Source of the DNA: Bifidobacterium [indicum] DSM 20214 = LMG 11587 | GTDB taxonomy: Bacteria; Actinomycetota; Actinomycetes; Actinomycetales; Bifidobacteriaceae | NCBI RefSeq assembly: GCF_000706765.1 | Contig: NZ_CP006018.1 | Location: 744,001 to 808,000, forward strand | Direction of reading: 5' to 3' | DNA length: 64,000 nucleotides | Shown here: positions 55,151-63,593 of the stretch, piece after piece | Numbering within the stretch: the stretch's first letter is position 1 | Layout: every line of letters starts with the position of its first letter | Notes under the pieces: generated by a model | What the model was told of the DNA's origin: nothing | What the model saw: only the letters and a program-made list of their open reading frames with translations | Databases searched by the model: none | Translations under genes and position numbers: made by a program

Positions 55151-55768
55151 ATGATGGCTCTGATCGATCGAATCTCACGCAGCAGGTACAGTCCCGAACC
55201 CAGGTCGGTGATTCTCACCGTGCCGAATGTCATCAGCCTGCTTCGCATCTGTTCCATACCCCTCATCGCCTATCTGGTAGCCAATCGCCACCTGATTATC
55301 TCGCTGGTGGTTCTGCTTATATCCGCCTTGTCGGATGGGGTGGACGGCATCATTGCCCGACGCTTCAACCAGGTGAGCAAGTTGGGGCAGATTCTTGACC
55401 CGGTGGCCGACCGGTTGCTTATTCTTTGCTCGATTCTGGCTCTGAGCATGGCCAATATCCTGCCCTGGTGGCTTATGGTCCTGGTGGGTGTCAGAGATGT
55501 TCTCCTGGGTATTCTGACACTGGTCCTGGCCCAGCATGATTACGGCCCCCTTCCTGTTCACTTCGCCGGGAAGACCGGCACGGCGGTCCTGATGCTGGCC
55601 ATACCCGCGCTGATTTTTGCCGATGTGGGCCACAACATGTTCTTCCGTGTCTTCCACCTGGTGGCTCTGGGCGCCGTCATTTGGGGCGTGGCGCTTTACT
55701 GGCTTGCCGGGTTGATATATGCCTATCAGGGAATAGGCCTCCTTAGGGCGGACAGTACCCATGACTGA
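55151..55768 (+). CDS. CDP-alcohol phosphatidyltransferase family protein (PgsA-like)
   Basis: This 205-residue membrane protein transfers phosphatidyl groups to an alcohol. It has the full motif DGxxAR(x8)Gx3Dx3D (SDGVDGIIARR...GQILDPVADR) and about five membrane helices. The order matches mycobacterial pgsA2 upstream of two DUF881 genes. Whether the alcohol is glycerol 3-phosphate, inositol phosphate or another cannot be told. It starts one base after hisG (ATG 55151 or 55154) and overlaps the next gene by eight bases. Confidence 0.88.
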   Translation: MMALIDRISRSRYSPEPRSVILTVPNVISLLRICSIPLIAYLVANRHLIISLVVLLISALSDGVDGIIARRFNQVSKLGQILDPVADRLLILCSILALSMANILPWWLMVLVGVRDVLLGILTLVLAQHDYGPLPVHFAGKTGTAVLMLAIPALIFADVGHNMFFRVFHLVALGAVIWGVALYWLAGLIYAYQGIGLLRADSTHD

Positions 55769-56720
55769 GCCCAGGCTGACTCCGGACTCCTTCCCAGTAC
55801 CGCCCGACCGGGCCTTGATCCACCGGAGGGCGGTCTTTTCGCATTCGACGGCCAATCTGGGAACAAGGTATGTGGACCTTCCGACGGAGACGGTTGCGGT
55901 GGCGGCGACTCGACGCAGGCGCATGGCCGACGAGTCCCTGAGACTGATTGATGATCTGACCAACCGGCCCATGGACCCCATGTTCGAAGATGCCCGGCTT
56001 CTGCCTCGGGAGGGTCGTTCGACCTTCAGCATCTGGTTCAACAGGGTTCTCGTCTTCGTCATCTGTCTCGTGGTGGGTTTGGCCGGCACAGGTATCGTTC
56101 AGGTGCTGCATAAGGATCCTCGTCAGAAGGTCCGCGAGAAACTGATCACCCAGGTAGAGGTGGTAAACAAGCGTTCCGACGGGCTCTCCGATGATATATC
56201 GTCACTCAGGGGACAGATCGACGGTCTTTCTTCCGAGGCCGGTGCTTCTGCCGTCGGTAGGACCCAGGCAAATGATGACGTAGCCAACGGGTCCTCCCGC
56301 GTCAAGGGGGACGGTATTGTCCTGAACCTGGCCAACCCCATTTCTTCCAAGGATTCTCCCGAAAAGAACGACCAGATCAAAACGGTGACCGATCAGGACC
56401 TCCAGTGGTTCCTGACCAAGCTCTGGTCCGCCGGGGCCGAAGCCATAGCCATCAACGGGAACCGAATCGGTACGCAGACCTCAGTCAGGACGGCCGGGCA
56501 GACGATTCTTGTGGGGACGACCTCCATCCAGGCCCCATACCAGATCGAGGCCATCGGCGATCAGTCCAGTCTGGAGAGCATCCTCGACCGTGAGGACCTG
56601 CAGGGAAGGCTCAGCGGCTTCAAGAAGGCCAATATCACGGTCAACATCTCCAAGGAGAACGACATCACCATGAATGCAGTCGGGCTTCCCAACCTTTCCT
56701 ATGCCAAAAGGAGTCAGTGA
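55761..56720 (+). CDS. DUF881 membrane protein (first copy)
   Basis: The 319-residue product has a long cytosolic N terminus, one membrane helix (about residues 93-113), a short coiled-coil (about 125-155) and an external DUF881 domain with the WFLTKLWSAGAEAIAINGNRI mark. The function of DUF881 is unknown. The gene overlaps the pgsA-like gene by eight bases. A paralogue follows after the DUF1290 gene, as in mycobacteria. Confidence 0.88.
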   Translation: MTEPRLTPDSFPVPPDRALIHRRAVFSHSTANLGTRYVDLPTETVAVAATRRRRMADESLRLIDDLTNRPMDPMFEDARLLPREGRSTFSIWFNRVLVFVICLVVGLAGTGIVQVLHKDPRQKVREKLITQVEVVNKRSDGLSDDISSLRGQIDGLSSEAGASAVGRTQANDDVANGSSRVKGDGIVLNLANPISSKDSPEKNDQIKTVTDQDLQWFLTKLWSAGAEAIAINGNRIGTQTSVRTAGQTILVGTTSIQAPYQIEAIGDQSSLESILDREDLQGRLSGFKKANITVNISKENDITMNAVGLPNLSYAKRSQ

Positions 56721-56722
56721 TT

Positions 56723-57055
56723 ATGGCGGCAATTCTCGGACTGGTCCTAGGGGTTGTAGCGGGTATCTTCCTGCAACCCGACATACCCATCGGACTGCAA
56801 CCCTACCTCCCCATCATGGTGGTGGCGGCCCTGGATGCCCTGATGGGGGCTGTCCGCTCCTATTTCGAGCGCAGCTTTTCCGACAGGGTCTTCGTGGTCT
56901 CCTTCATATCGAACGTCATCACCGCGACCCTCCTGGTCTTCCTGGGCAATCAGCTGGGTGTCGGATCCCAGCTCTCCACGGCCGTGATTGTGGTCCTGGG
57001 CATCCGCATCTTCTCCAACGTCTCTTCCATCCGTCGTTTCATCTTCAAGGGATGA
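56723..57055 (+). CDS. DUF1290 small membrane protein (small basic protein family)
   Basis: This 110-residue protein has three or four membrane helices and is the DUF1290/Sbp protein typically found between two DUF881 genes in Actinobacteria and some Firmicutes, near division genes. AAGGAG precedes ATG 56723 by ten bases; the GTG at 56717 is the alternative, overlapping the previous stop. The function is not known. Confidence 0.85.
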   Translation: MAAILGLVLGVVAGIFLQPDIPIGLQPYLPIMVVAALDALMGAVRSYFERSFSDRVFVVSFISNVITATLLVFLGNQLGVGSQLSTAVIVVLGIRIFSNVSSIRRFIFKG

Positions 57056-57062
57056 CCGCAAT

Positions 57063-57893
57063 ATGAGGCACAGCAGAAAAGACAATGCGGGCGATATGCC
57101 CGTGAGCATCCCGCCGAAGACCAAGGTGCAGGTGCATACCAGCGACGATGACATCGAGACCGGCGCCTTTCCTGTGGTTCGCCGCAAGCCACCCAAGTCG
57201 CTCAACGCCAATGCCACGAGGGTCAGGATCATTACCAGTGTCCTGGTGGCCCTGATGTGTGCACTACTGGGGTTCGGGTATGCCGTCCAGGTTCACAACA
57301 ACCGGTCGTCCTATGAGACCCTTTCCGAAGAGGAGCTTGTCCGCCTCCTGGATGAGACCAGCACCCAGGTCGACAAGCTGGAAGAGCGCAAGAGCCAGCT
57401 CAACCAACAGCTGACGTCCATCAAATCGGCCGCGGATAAGCAAAAAGAGGCGGCCAGGGTGGCACAACAGAACGAGCAGAACTCGGGCATCCTATCCGGG
57501 CGGCTTCCGGCTCAGGGCAGGGGAGTGACCATCACCATTTCCGAAACCTCGGACAGGATTGATGCATCGACCATGTTCAACCTGATCGAGGAGCTGCGTA
57601 ATGCCGGCGCCGAGGTCATTTCCTTCGGCGATGTGCGCGTCGTTACCAGTACCTACTTCCTGGATACCAAGTCGGGTCTGCAGTGTGACGGAAGAAAGAT
57701 GGCGGCGCCCTATACAATCAAGGCGATAGGGGACCCGGATGCCCTTCAGAACGCCATACAGATCGCGGGTGGAGTCGGTTCCAGGATCAAGGTCCAATAC
57801 CATGCCTCAATCAGCGTCGAACAGTCCGATAGTGTCAAAATCGACCAGGTTCGCCGCGGCCAGGATTATCAGTACGCAAAGACTGTAGAATAG
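57063..57893 (+). CDS. DUF881 membrane protein (second copy)
   Basis: This 276-residue paralogue of the protein at 55761 has an N-terminal cytosolic part, one membrane helix (about residues 55-75), a coiled-coil (about 85-130) and the DUF881 domain with the FNLIEELRNAGAEVISFGDVRV mark. Conserved spacing of the two copies around DUF1290 argues for a shared complex at the envelope. ATG 57063 follows AAGGGA. Confidence 0.87.
   Translation: MRHSRKDNAGDMPVSIPPKTKVQVHTSDDDIETGAFPVVRRKPPKSLNANATRVRIITSVLVALMCALLGFGYAVQVHNNRSSYETLSEEELVRLLDETSTQVDKLEERKSQLNQQLTSIKSAADKQKEAARVAQQNEQNSGILSGRLPAQGRGVTITISETSDRIDASTMFNLIEELRNAGAEVISFGDVRVVTSTYFLDTKSGLQCDGRKMAAPYTIKAIGDPDALQNAIQIAGGVGSRIKVQYHASISVEQSDSVKIDQVRRGQDYQYAKTVE
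57886..57891 (+). promoter_or_regulatory. Possible -10 element before the FHA gene
   Basis: TAGAAT ends eight bases before the FHA start codon, inside the last codons of the DUF881 gene. It could drive a near-leaderless FHA transcript. Confidence 0.3.
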
Positions 57894-57899
57894 AGGACT

Positions 57900-58340
57900 A
57901 TGACAGAACCTATTCCAACTGCGGGTGAGACCACCGTCATCGGCATGCCCGCACTGAACATCCCGGTGACGTCCAATGGTGACAGGCCTCTGACCAAGGA
58001 TGACCTGGAGACGATGGCCCGTCTGCCCGAAGGGACGGCCCTGCTCATTTCGACCAGGGGTGCGGTGTCGGGTTCCCGATACCTGCTTGATCAGGACCAG
58101 GTGAGCGTGGGCAGGGATCCCAAGGCGGATATTCTCCTTGATGATTCCACGGTCTCCCGGACCCACGCCATTTTCAGGAAGGTGCCCAATGGCTTTCAGG
58201 TCCAGGACACGGGAAGCCTGAACGGAACCTACGTCAACCGCGAACGGGTTGAACAGGCCGATCTTCATAATGGCGACGAGATCATGATTGGCAAGTTCCG
58301 GCTTGTCTTTTTTGACAACACGGCGGTTGCATCCAGGTAG
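57900..58340 (+). CDS. garA: FHA-domain protein, GarA/OdhI-like
   Basis: FHA domains bind phosphothreonine. The 146-residue product has an N-terminal extension with Thr11-Thr12 in GETTVIGMP, which corresponds to the ETTSVF phosphorylation motif of GarA and OdhI. The FHA core follows from about residue 60: GRDPKADILLDD, SRTHAIF, and GSLNGTYVN. In relatives PknB/PknG phosphorylation makes the protein bind its own FHA domain and release from 2-oxoglutarate dehydrogenase and glutamate dehydrogenase. Bifidobacteria lack that dehydrogenase, so the target must differ. It is followed by the MerR gene in the mycobacterial order. Confidence 0.88.
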   Translation: MTEPIPTAGETTVIGMPALNIPVTSNGDRPLTKDDLETMARLPEGTALLISTRGAVSGSRYLLDQDQVSVGRDPKADILLDDSTVSRTHAIFRKVPNGFQVQDTGSLNGTYVNRERVEQADLHNGDEIMIGKFRLVFFDNTAVASR

Positions 58341-58372
58341 TGATCGTTTCTGCAGGGCAGGGGGAGAAGCCG

Positions 58373-59008
58373 ATGGCAAATCGGACGGAATCCGAAGATG
58401 GGGGAGTGGTCTCTCATGTTGGCCTTGCACATCAGCCGGTCCAGGGGGAGCTCTTCACTCCTGAGCAGGCCGAAGGAATCACACGCGGTTATCGCGGTAC
58501 GGTAGCCGCCAAGGTGGCCGGCATCACATACCGACAGCTGGACTATTGGGCCCGGAAGAGGATTGTCGAGCCGTCCATCAAATCATCGCACGGATCCGGT
58601 TCCCGGAGACTTTACTCATTTAAGGACGTGGTCATCCTCGCCGTGTTGAAACGGCTCCTGGATGCGGGTGTCAATCTGGTCAATGCCACGGCAACAGTGA
58701 ACTATCTGTCCAGGAGAACCATAACCCAGCTCGAAGATGTGACCGTGGTCTGTGATGGGGATCAGGTTATCGAATGCAGCGGTCCCGATCAGGTCTTTTC
58801 ACTGATGAAATCCGGGAGGGCCGTGTTCGCCATTTCCGTGGGCGCCATCTGGCGCCGCATGGAAGCGGACCTGGAGGCGTGCGACCATGTTGATCTGGAA
58901 AGCGGTCAGATTCATTCCGGGGTGCCCGACAGGCCAATTGATGAGCTGACGGCCATGCGTATGCGCAAGCGTTTGGAACTCCAGCACAGGCAACGTCAGC
59001 AGGCCTGA
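58373..59008 (+). CDS. ftsR: MerR-family regulator, FtsR-like
   Basis: This 211-residue protein has the MerR helix-turn-helix in GITYRQLDYWARKRIVEPS (about residues 44-62), a second helix-turn-helix part (RRLYSFKDVVILAVLKRLL), a short dimer helix and a C-terminal part unlike heavy-metal sensors. Its position after garA matches Rv1828 of M. tuberculosis and the C. glutamicum FtsR gene, a regulator of ftsZ. ATG 58373 has GGGGGAG seven bases upstream, preferred over GTG 58340. The symbol rests on synteny and resemblance. Confidence 0.8.
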   Translation: MANRTESEDGGVVSHVGLAHQPVQGELFTPEQAEGITRGYRGTVAAKVAGITYRQLDYWARKRIVEPSIKSSHGSGSRRLYSFKDVVILAVLKRLLDAGVNLVNATATVNYLSRRTITQLEDVTVVCDGDQVIECSGPDQVFSLMKSGRAVFAISVGAIWRRMEADLEACDHVDLESGQIHSGVPDRPIDELTAMRMRKRLELQHRQRQQA

Positions 59009-59097
59009 ACAACCTGCCTGTAGCAGTAAAGCCTAGAGAGCACCTTTTCCTTCTGCACTGGGCTCTATCCATGGATCTGAGTGAAGAGGGGACGAGG

Positions 59098-59598
59098 ATG
59101 ACTCGCGCACAGGGAAATTCAAAAGCCAGAAAGGCCGTGAAAGTTGCGCTCATCTGTCTGATTGCCTACGGGATGTGCCTACTCGGCACCTGGTTTCTGG
59201 CAAATGATGCGAACAGGCATTATGGAAAGACTGAGTTGGCTTACAGGAATGTTCTGGATGCTGCCTATACCAACCAGACATTGATTGAAACCATCAGTGA
59301 GGACCGGCAATTCAAAGATGGCGCTGCCTTGCAGTGGGCTCCGGATAAGCCACTCGACATTCCTGATTCACCCTCGGTATCTGTGTCGCCATTTGTCTGG
59401 GTCACGGCTATGCGGGCATACAGGGTTTACCGGCTTTGCGACCTGATGGAAGACAGCAGCTTAAATCTGACCACCTACATTGTCCAGGCAGATAGCGACT
59501 GTCTGCACAAGGCGGGCTGTATCTATGAGCCAGGGCACCTGCCTGGTCAGGACGATAATGTGCCATACCCGGCAGTGCCACCAGCTCTGGGCGAGTGA
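59098..59598 (+). CDS. Small membrane-anchored protein of unknown function
   Basis: I do not recognise a family. The 166-residue product has a basic N terminus and one membrane helix (about residues 14-35). The rest should face outward and has three Cys residues (in RLCDL and CLHKAGC), which may form a disulfide, and an acidic/Pro-rich end. ATG 59098 follows GAGGGG; ATG 59071 has no ribosome-binding site. It is convergent to the HAD gene on the other strand with a 136-base gap. Confidence 0.6.
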   Translation: MTRAQGNSKARKAVKVALICLIAYGMCLLGTWFLANDANRHYGKTELAYRNVLDAAYTNQTLIETISEDRQFKDGAALQWAPDKPLDIPDSPSVSVSPFVWVTAMRAYRVYRLCDLMEDSSLNLTTYIVQADSDCLHKAGCIYEPGHLPGQDDNVPYPAVPPALGE

Positions 59599-59734
59599 GG
59601 CTTGATGGTTCTCTGACTGCACCGCTTATCGAATCTGACATAACGTACATTATCGGCGTTACGGGTTTATTGATGCATATCCGGCATTCCACCGTATTGG
59701 TGGGCTGTAGAGGCTTTTCTGTTGCAGAATACCC
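59599..59734. other. Convergent intergenic region
   Basis: A CCACC-GTATT-GGTGG hairpin near 59690-59704 lies between the two convergent genes and may end transcription on one or both strands. A strong T run is absent. Confidence 0.35.
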
Positions 59735-60460
59735 TCAGGCGAAGTACTTCTTAACGGTATCGGCGAGTTGATCGACTCGGTCGATGACCTTGTATGCGCC
59801 ATGGTCTTTCAGCTCTCCGGGCTCAGCGTAGCCCCAGCCGCAACCCAGGCAGTCAAGACCCATCTCTCGTGCACCATCTGCATCGGTCCACCTGTCGCCG
59901 ACCATGAGTGCACGGTCACCTCTGTCAGATGAGAATCCAAGCCCCTCAAAGGCATAGGCGATGACCTTGTCCTTGGTGGCGCGGCTATCATCGACGCTGG
60001 CCCCGTAGACCGCATCGAGATGGTCACGCAGTCCGAAATACTCGCAGACGGGTATGGCCTGGTACTCGGGCTTGCAGGTGGCCACAGCCAGGGTGAACCC
60101 GAGTTGCCTCATTTCATCCAATTGGTCGATTATGCCAGGGAAAACCGAGGCGTAGAGACGACCGGGTACCAAAGTACCAGGATGCGAAGGGTCTTCGAAG
60201 GCGGATATGTCGGCATAGTAATGTCGGTAAATCCGTACGCCACGCTCAATCTGGTCTTCCGGTACATGGTTTCGCCTCAAGGAGACCGAGATGGCCGGGC
60301 CGATGAACCGGCGTAAGGCGGCCTCATCGGGCACGGGCAGGTCAAGTTCCTCGAAGACCTTGACCACCGAGGACAGAATGCCTGGATGTGAGGCGGTCAG
60401 AGTGCCGTCGAGGTCAAGCAGCACCACGTTTCGATTCGCCCTGGTGGTCGTCGTGTTCAA
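59735..60460 (-). CDS. HAD-superfamily hydrolase, phosphoglycolate phosphatase-like
   Basis: This 241-residue HAD subfamily IA protein has the catalytic DLDGTLTAS motif, a helical cap, VATCKPEY (motif II) and GDRWTDADGAREMG (motif IV), closest to phosphoglycolate phosphatase-like enzymes. The start is probably TTG 60460, which has AAGGGG nine bases upstream; the frame extends further to 60499. It is downstream of rbpA on the same strand. The substrate is unknown. Confidence 0.85.
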   Translation of the reverse strand: MNTTTTRANRNVVLLDLDGTLTASHPGILSSVVKVFEELDLPVPDEAALRRFIGPAISVSLRRNHVPEDQIERGVRIYRHYYADISAFEDPSHPGTLVPGRLYASVFPGIIDQLDEMRQLGFTLAVATCKPEYQAIPVCEYFGLRDHLDAVYGASVDDSRATKDKVIAYAFEGLGFSSDRGDRALMVGDRWTDADGAREMGLDCLGCGWGYAEPGELKDHGAYKVIDRVDQLADTVKKYFA

Positions 60461-60522
60461 GTTCCGAATCCCCTTACCTCTGTATAGGCATAAGAGCAAA
60501 AATGATGTAACCGATGGTCAGG

Positions 60523-60870
60523 TTACTCGTAGTCCGGGAACCAGCCTTCTCTGTGCATCTTGAGGCGCTTGTCGAGGACTGTTTGAAGTTCTTCCTCGGA
60601 GCGGCGTTCAAGGAGCATATCCCAGTGGGTCCTGGTCGGCTTTCCGTTCTTGCCGATCTCCTCGTCGTCGTTGCCTTCCAGACGGGCAATCTGGCCACAC
60701 CGGCACTCCCACTCCTGCGGAATCTCGGCGCCTTCGGCCAGTGGCAGGATGGTCCGATGGCCGTTGGGGCAGACATAGGCGACCTCACTGCGGGCTGCGA
60801 AATCCACGTTCTGATCAGACTCCAGTGATTTTGCACCGATGCTCATGCCGCGTAAGCTGCGCTCTGCCAT
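60523..60870 (-). CDS. rbpA: RNA polymerase-binding protein RbpA
   Basis: RbpA is an actinobacterial transcription factor that binds RNA polymerase and the principal sigma factor and stabilises the open complex. The 115-residue protein has the family marks: an N-terminal RSLRGMSIGAKSLES-type tail, the Cys pairs of the core (VCPNGH and CRCG, a zinc-ribbon-like fold with one pair altered) and a C-terminal sigma-interaction helix (RTHWDMLLERRSEEEL). GGAGGAAG precedes ATG 60870. A SigR-like promoter lies upstream. Confidence 0.95.
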   Translation of the reverse strand: MAERSLRGMSIGAKSLESDQNVDFAARSEVAYVCPNGHRTILPLAEGAEIPQEWECRCGQIARLEGNDDEEIGKNGKPTRTHWDMLLERRSEEELQTVLDKRLKMHREGWFPDYE

Positions 60871-60912
60871 ACTTCCTCCATAACGTTCAGGTCCTGTACT
60901 CCCAAGCTACAG

Positions 60913-60938
60913 AACAGGTTTGACTTGCTTTTTATTCC
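60913..60938 (-). promoter_or_regulatory. SigR/SigH-type promoter of rbpA
   Basis: On the minus strand GGAAT (60938-60934) and GTT (60915-60913) are separated by exactly 18 bases, the consensus of the thiol-oxidative-stress ECF sigma factor SigR of Streptomyces. rbpA is a known SigR target there. Initiation near 60905 would leave about 35 bases to the ATG. Confidence 0.6.
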
Positions 60939-60958
60939 CCAGGCTCGAGCCCGGCACC

Positions 60959-63529
60959 CTACTCCACACCCGTATAGGCCACGATACCGCGATTGACCTG
61001 GTCGGCTGCCATTCTTGCCCGGAGTGCCAGGCTGTGGCCACCTGACCCCAGGAAGGGCTCAACCTGGACAATCTGGGTCAGAACATCCGAAAGGCGCTTG
61101 GCATTCCGGACGAAATCCCCGGCTGTGAGGTCCGTGTCCTTGAGGATGGTTGCCAGGGAATCCCCGCAGGCCCAGTCGTAGACCGTTCTTCCCAGGCCGA
61201 AATCCAGCTCACCAGGAAGATCCAGACCTGCATCTTCACACTCATCCCGCACCAGTTCCCACTCTCGGTTCATGCTGGCAATGGCACCTGCCAGCGGGGC
61301 GGATTGCCGCCTTGAATCATCCCTGTCCGCGACTCCCCTACGTGATTCATAGACCAAGCCGGACACGGCCGCGGCAAGCTCTTCCGGCTCCAGGTCGTCC
61401 AGTATTCCCTTGTCCAGAATCTGGGCCAGGGTCAGGTCCTGCTCGCTGTAGATTCGTCGAAGAAGTTGCCCGCGCCGGGTCAGTTGGTAATCCTCCAGAT
61501 CGATCTGTCGGATGTATCCCAGGTCGGTCAGGATGGTGCATATCCGGTCGAATTGCCTCGAGACCGAACCGGTGCGCGACTCGTACCTGTCCTCGGCCTT
61601 CTGAAGTTCCTTGTGCTCACGGATCCAGCGATTCCCCCACCGCATATGACGGGGAAGGTCCGGGCATTGCCTGCAGGGATGGTTGCGCTCCTTTTCGCGA
61701 AGCTGCTCGATGCGTTCGTCCAGGCTCCTGAAGGCTTGGGTACGCTCTCGCTCATTGCTGAAACGTTGCTTCTTCAGCTGGCGGCGCTCGTTCTTCTGAG
61801 CGGAGGAGAGATCGGCACGGATTTCCATGAACTCAATCAGGTCTCCGTGACTGCACTGAGCCGCTTCACGATATCCATCCAGGGCTTCGGTCAGGGTCTG
61901 TATCCTGGCTTCAAGCTCGGAGGACGACCTGTTCGCCTCCCACTGGGCAAAGGAATGGTCCAGGGTCTTGCGGGCCCTGTCGTAGGTGCTGCTGTTCAGC
62001 AGGTTGACCGCCATGTTGAAGGTGGGTTTGAAGCTGGAGTGCAGCGGGTAGACGCGCTTGCTGGATAGGGCCGCCATTGTTTCGGGGCTGAAGTCCCGAT
62101 GATCCACGACCACCACGTGACCGATATCGTCGATGCCGCGACGTCCGGCGCGCCCTGTCAACTGGGTGAACTCCCCCGGGGTCAGACCGACGTGCCCGGT
62201 CCCGTCGAACTTCTCGAGCTTCTCGACCACCACACAGCGAGCGGGCATGTTGATGCCCAGAGCCAGGGTTTCGGTTGCAAACACGACCTTGACCAATCCC
62301 AGTTCGAACAGGTGTTCGACTATCTGGCGGAAGAGGGTCACCACCCCGGCATGGTGGGCGGCGAAGCCCTGCTCCAGGGCGAATCTGAACTGAGCGAAAC
62401 CCAGAGCTTTCAAATCATCGCGGCTCAGCTGACCTTCGGCCATGGAGTCGACAATCTGACGAATTCTACGTGCCTCGGTGTCGGTGGTCAGTTGCAGACC
62501 TGCACGCGTGCATTGCTGAACGGCCTGGTCACAGCCGGTACGGGAGAAGATGAAGTAGATTCCCGGCAGCATATCCATGAAATCCAGCTCGTCAACAACA
62601 GCCGCACGGCTGGGACGGTACCGCTCACCCTGACGGCGGCTCTGGGCCCCCTCTCCCCCGCGGCCATGGCGACCATGCCGATGATTACCGGCCTGACCCC
62701 GCGCGCTCCTACGGAACTCACCCTGCCTTTTGAGCTGCGACAATCGGTTAATGAGACCGTGGTTGATTTTGTTTGTTTGTCGTCCGGAGCCATCATGTCG
62801 ATACAGGTCGATGATTTCAGGCTCGGTGTGTCTGTCTGCCTGAACCAGGACATGCTGCTCCAGAGGCACCGGACGTCGCTCCGAGACCACCAGCTTGGTC
62901 TTGCCTCGGACCGACGAAATCCAGTCCGAGAAGTCCTCCACGTTCGAGACCGTAGCCGAGAGTCCGACAATTCGGGTGGAGCTGGGCAGGTGGATGATGA
63001 CCTCCTCCCAGACCGGCCCCCTGAACTTGTCGGCCAGGAAGTGAACCTCGTCCAGAACCACGTATCTCAGGGCCGAGAGGGTGGATGAACGCTCGTAGAG
63101 CATGTTGCGCAGGACCTCGGTGGTCATGACGACGATGTCTGCCTCGGAGTTGATCGAGGTGTCGCCGGTCAGCAGTCCTACATGGTCTTCACCGTACCGG
63201 GCCACCAGGTCGTGGTACTTCTGGTTGCTCAGAGCCTTGATGGGTGTGGTGTAAAAGGTCTTGACGTTCTGCTCGTGGGCCAGGAAGACGGCAAAATCAG
63301 CCACGATGGTCTTGCCGGCCCCTGTCGGAGCCGCGACCAGGACGTTCTGGCCGTCCTCCAGGGCTTCAATCGCCTCGACCTGGAACCCGTCCAGAGCGAA
63401 AGGCTGCATGTTCTGGAAGCGTCCCGAGGCTCCGGTTATACGCTTACGGCGCTTGCTGAACCTGGCATACCGCTGCGATGGGCTGAGCGTCTGGTCAGAT
63501 TCCTGACTGTCCTGATGGCGATCTGACAT
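60959..63529 (-). CDS. helY: Ski2-like DEAD/DEAH-box helicase (HelY-type)
   Basis: This 856-residue superfamily 2 helicase has Walker A APTGAGKT (67-74), DEVH (160-163), SAT and QLTGRAGRRGID, followed by a Ski2-like C-terminal part (arch/ratchet region) with a CRQCPDLPRHMRWGNRW segment. A Gly/Arg/His-rich insertion near residue 285-310 is low complexity. HelY proteins of Actinobacteria are presumed RNA helicases; the substrate is not established. It lies 88 bases upstream of rbpA, on the same strand. Confidence 0.9.
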   Translation of the reverse strand: MSDRHQDSQESDQTLSPSQRYARFSKRRKRITGASGRFQNMQPFALDGFQVEAIEALEDGQNVLVAAPTGAGKTIVADFAVFLAHEQNVKTFYTTPIKALSNQKYHDLVARYGEDHVGLLTGDTSINSEADIVVMTTEVLRNMLYERSSTLSALRYVVLDEVHFLADKFRGPVWEEVIIHLPSSTRIVGLSATVSNVEDFSDWISSVRGKTKLVVSERRPVPLEQHVLVQADRHTEPEIIDLYRHDGSGRQTNKINHGLINRLSQLKRQGEFRRSARGQAGNHRHGRHGRGGEGAQSRRQGERYRPSRAAVVDELDFMDMLPGIYFIFSRTGCDQAVQQCTRAGLQLTTDTEARRIRQIVDSMAEGQLSRDDLKALGFAQFRFALEQGFAAHHAGVVTLFRQIVEHLFELGLVKVVFATETLALGINMPARCVVVEKLEKFDGTGHVGLTPGEFTQLTGRAGRRGIDDIGHVVVVDHRDFSPETMAALSSKRVYPLHSSFKPTFNMAVNLLNSSTYDRARKTLDHSFAQWEANRSSSELEARIQTLTEALDGYREAAQCSHGDLIEFMEIRADLSSAQKNERRQLKKQRFSNERERTQAFRSLDERIEQLREKERNHPCRQCPDLPRHMRWGNRWIREHKELQKAEDRYESRTGSVSRQFDRICTILTDLGYIRQIDLEDYQLTRRGQLLRRIYSEQDLTLAQILDKGILDDLEPEELAAAVSGLVYESRRGVADRDDSRRQSAPLAGAIASMNREWELVRDECEDAGLDLPGELDFGLGRTVYDWACGDSLATILKDTDLTAGDFVRNAKRLSDVLTQIVQVEPFLGSGGHSLALRARMAADQVNRGIVAYTGVE

Positions 63530-63593
63530 TTTCCTCCGATGATGGAGCCGGTCCTATGCCTTGCTCCGGAATGGTTGGCCTCGAGTGCCTTCA

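Noticed and set aside
62099-63088. 329-codon plus-strand open frame inside the helicase gene
   Set aside because: It is antisense to conserved helicase motifs with no start signal.
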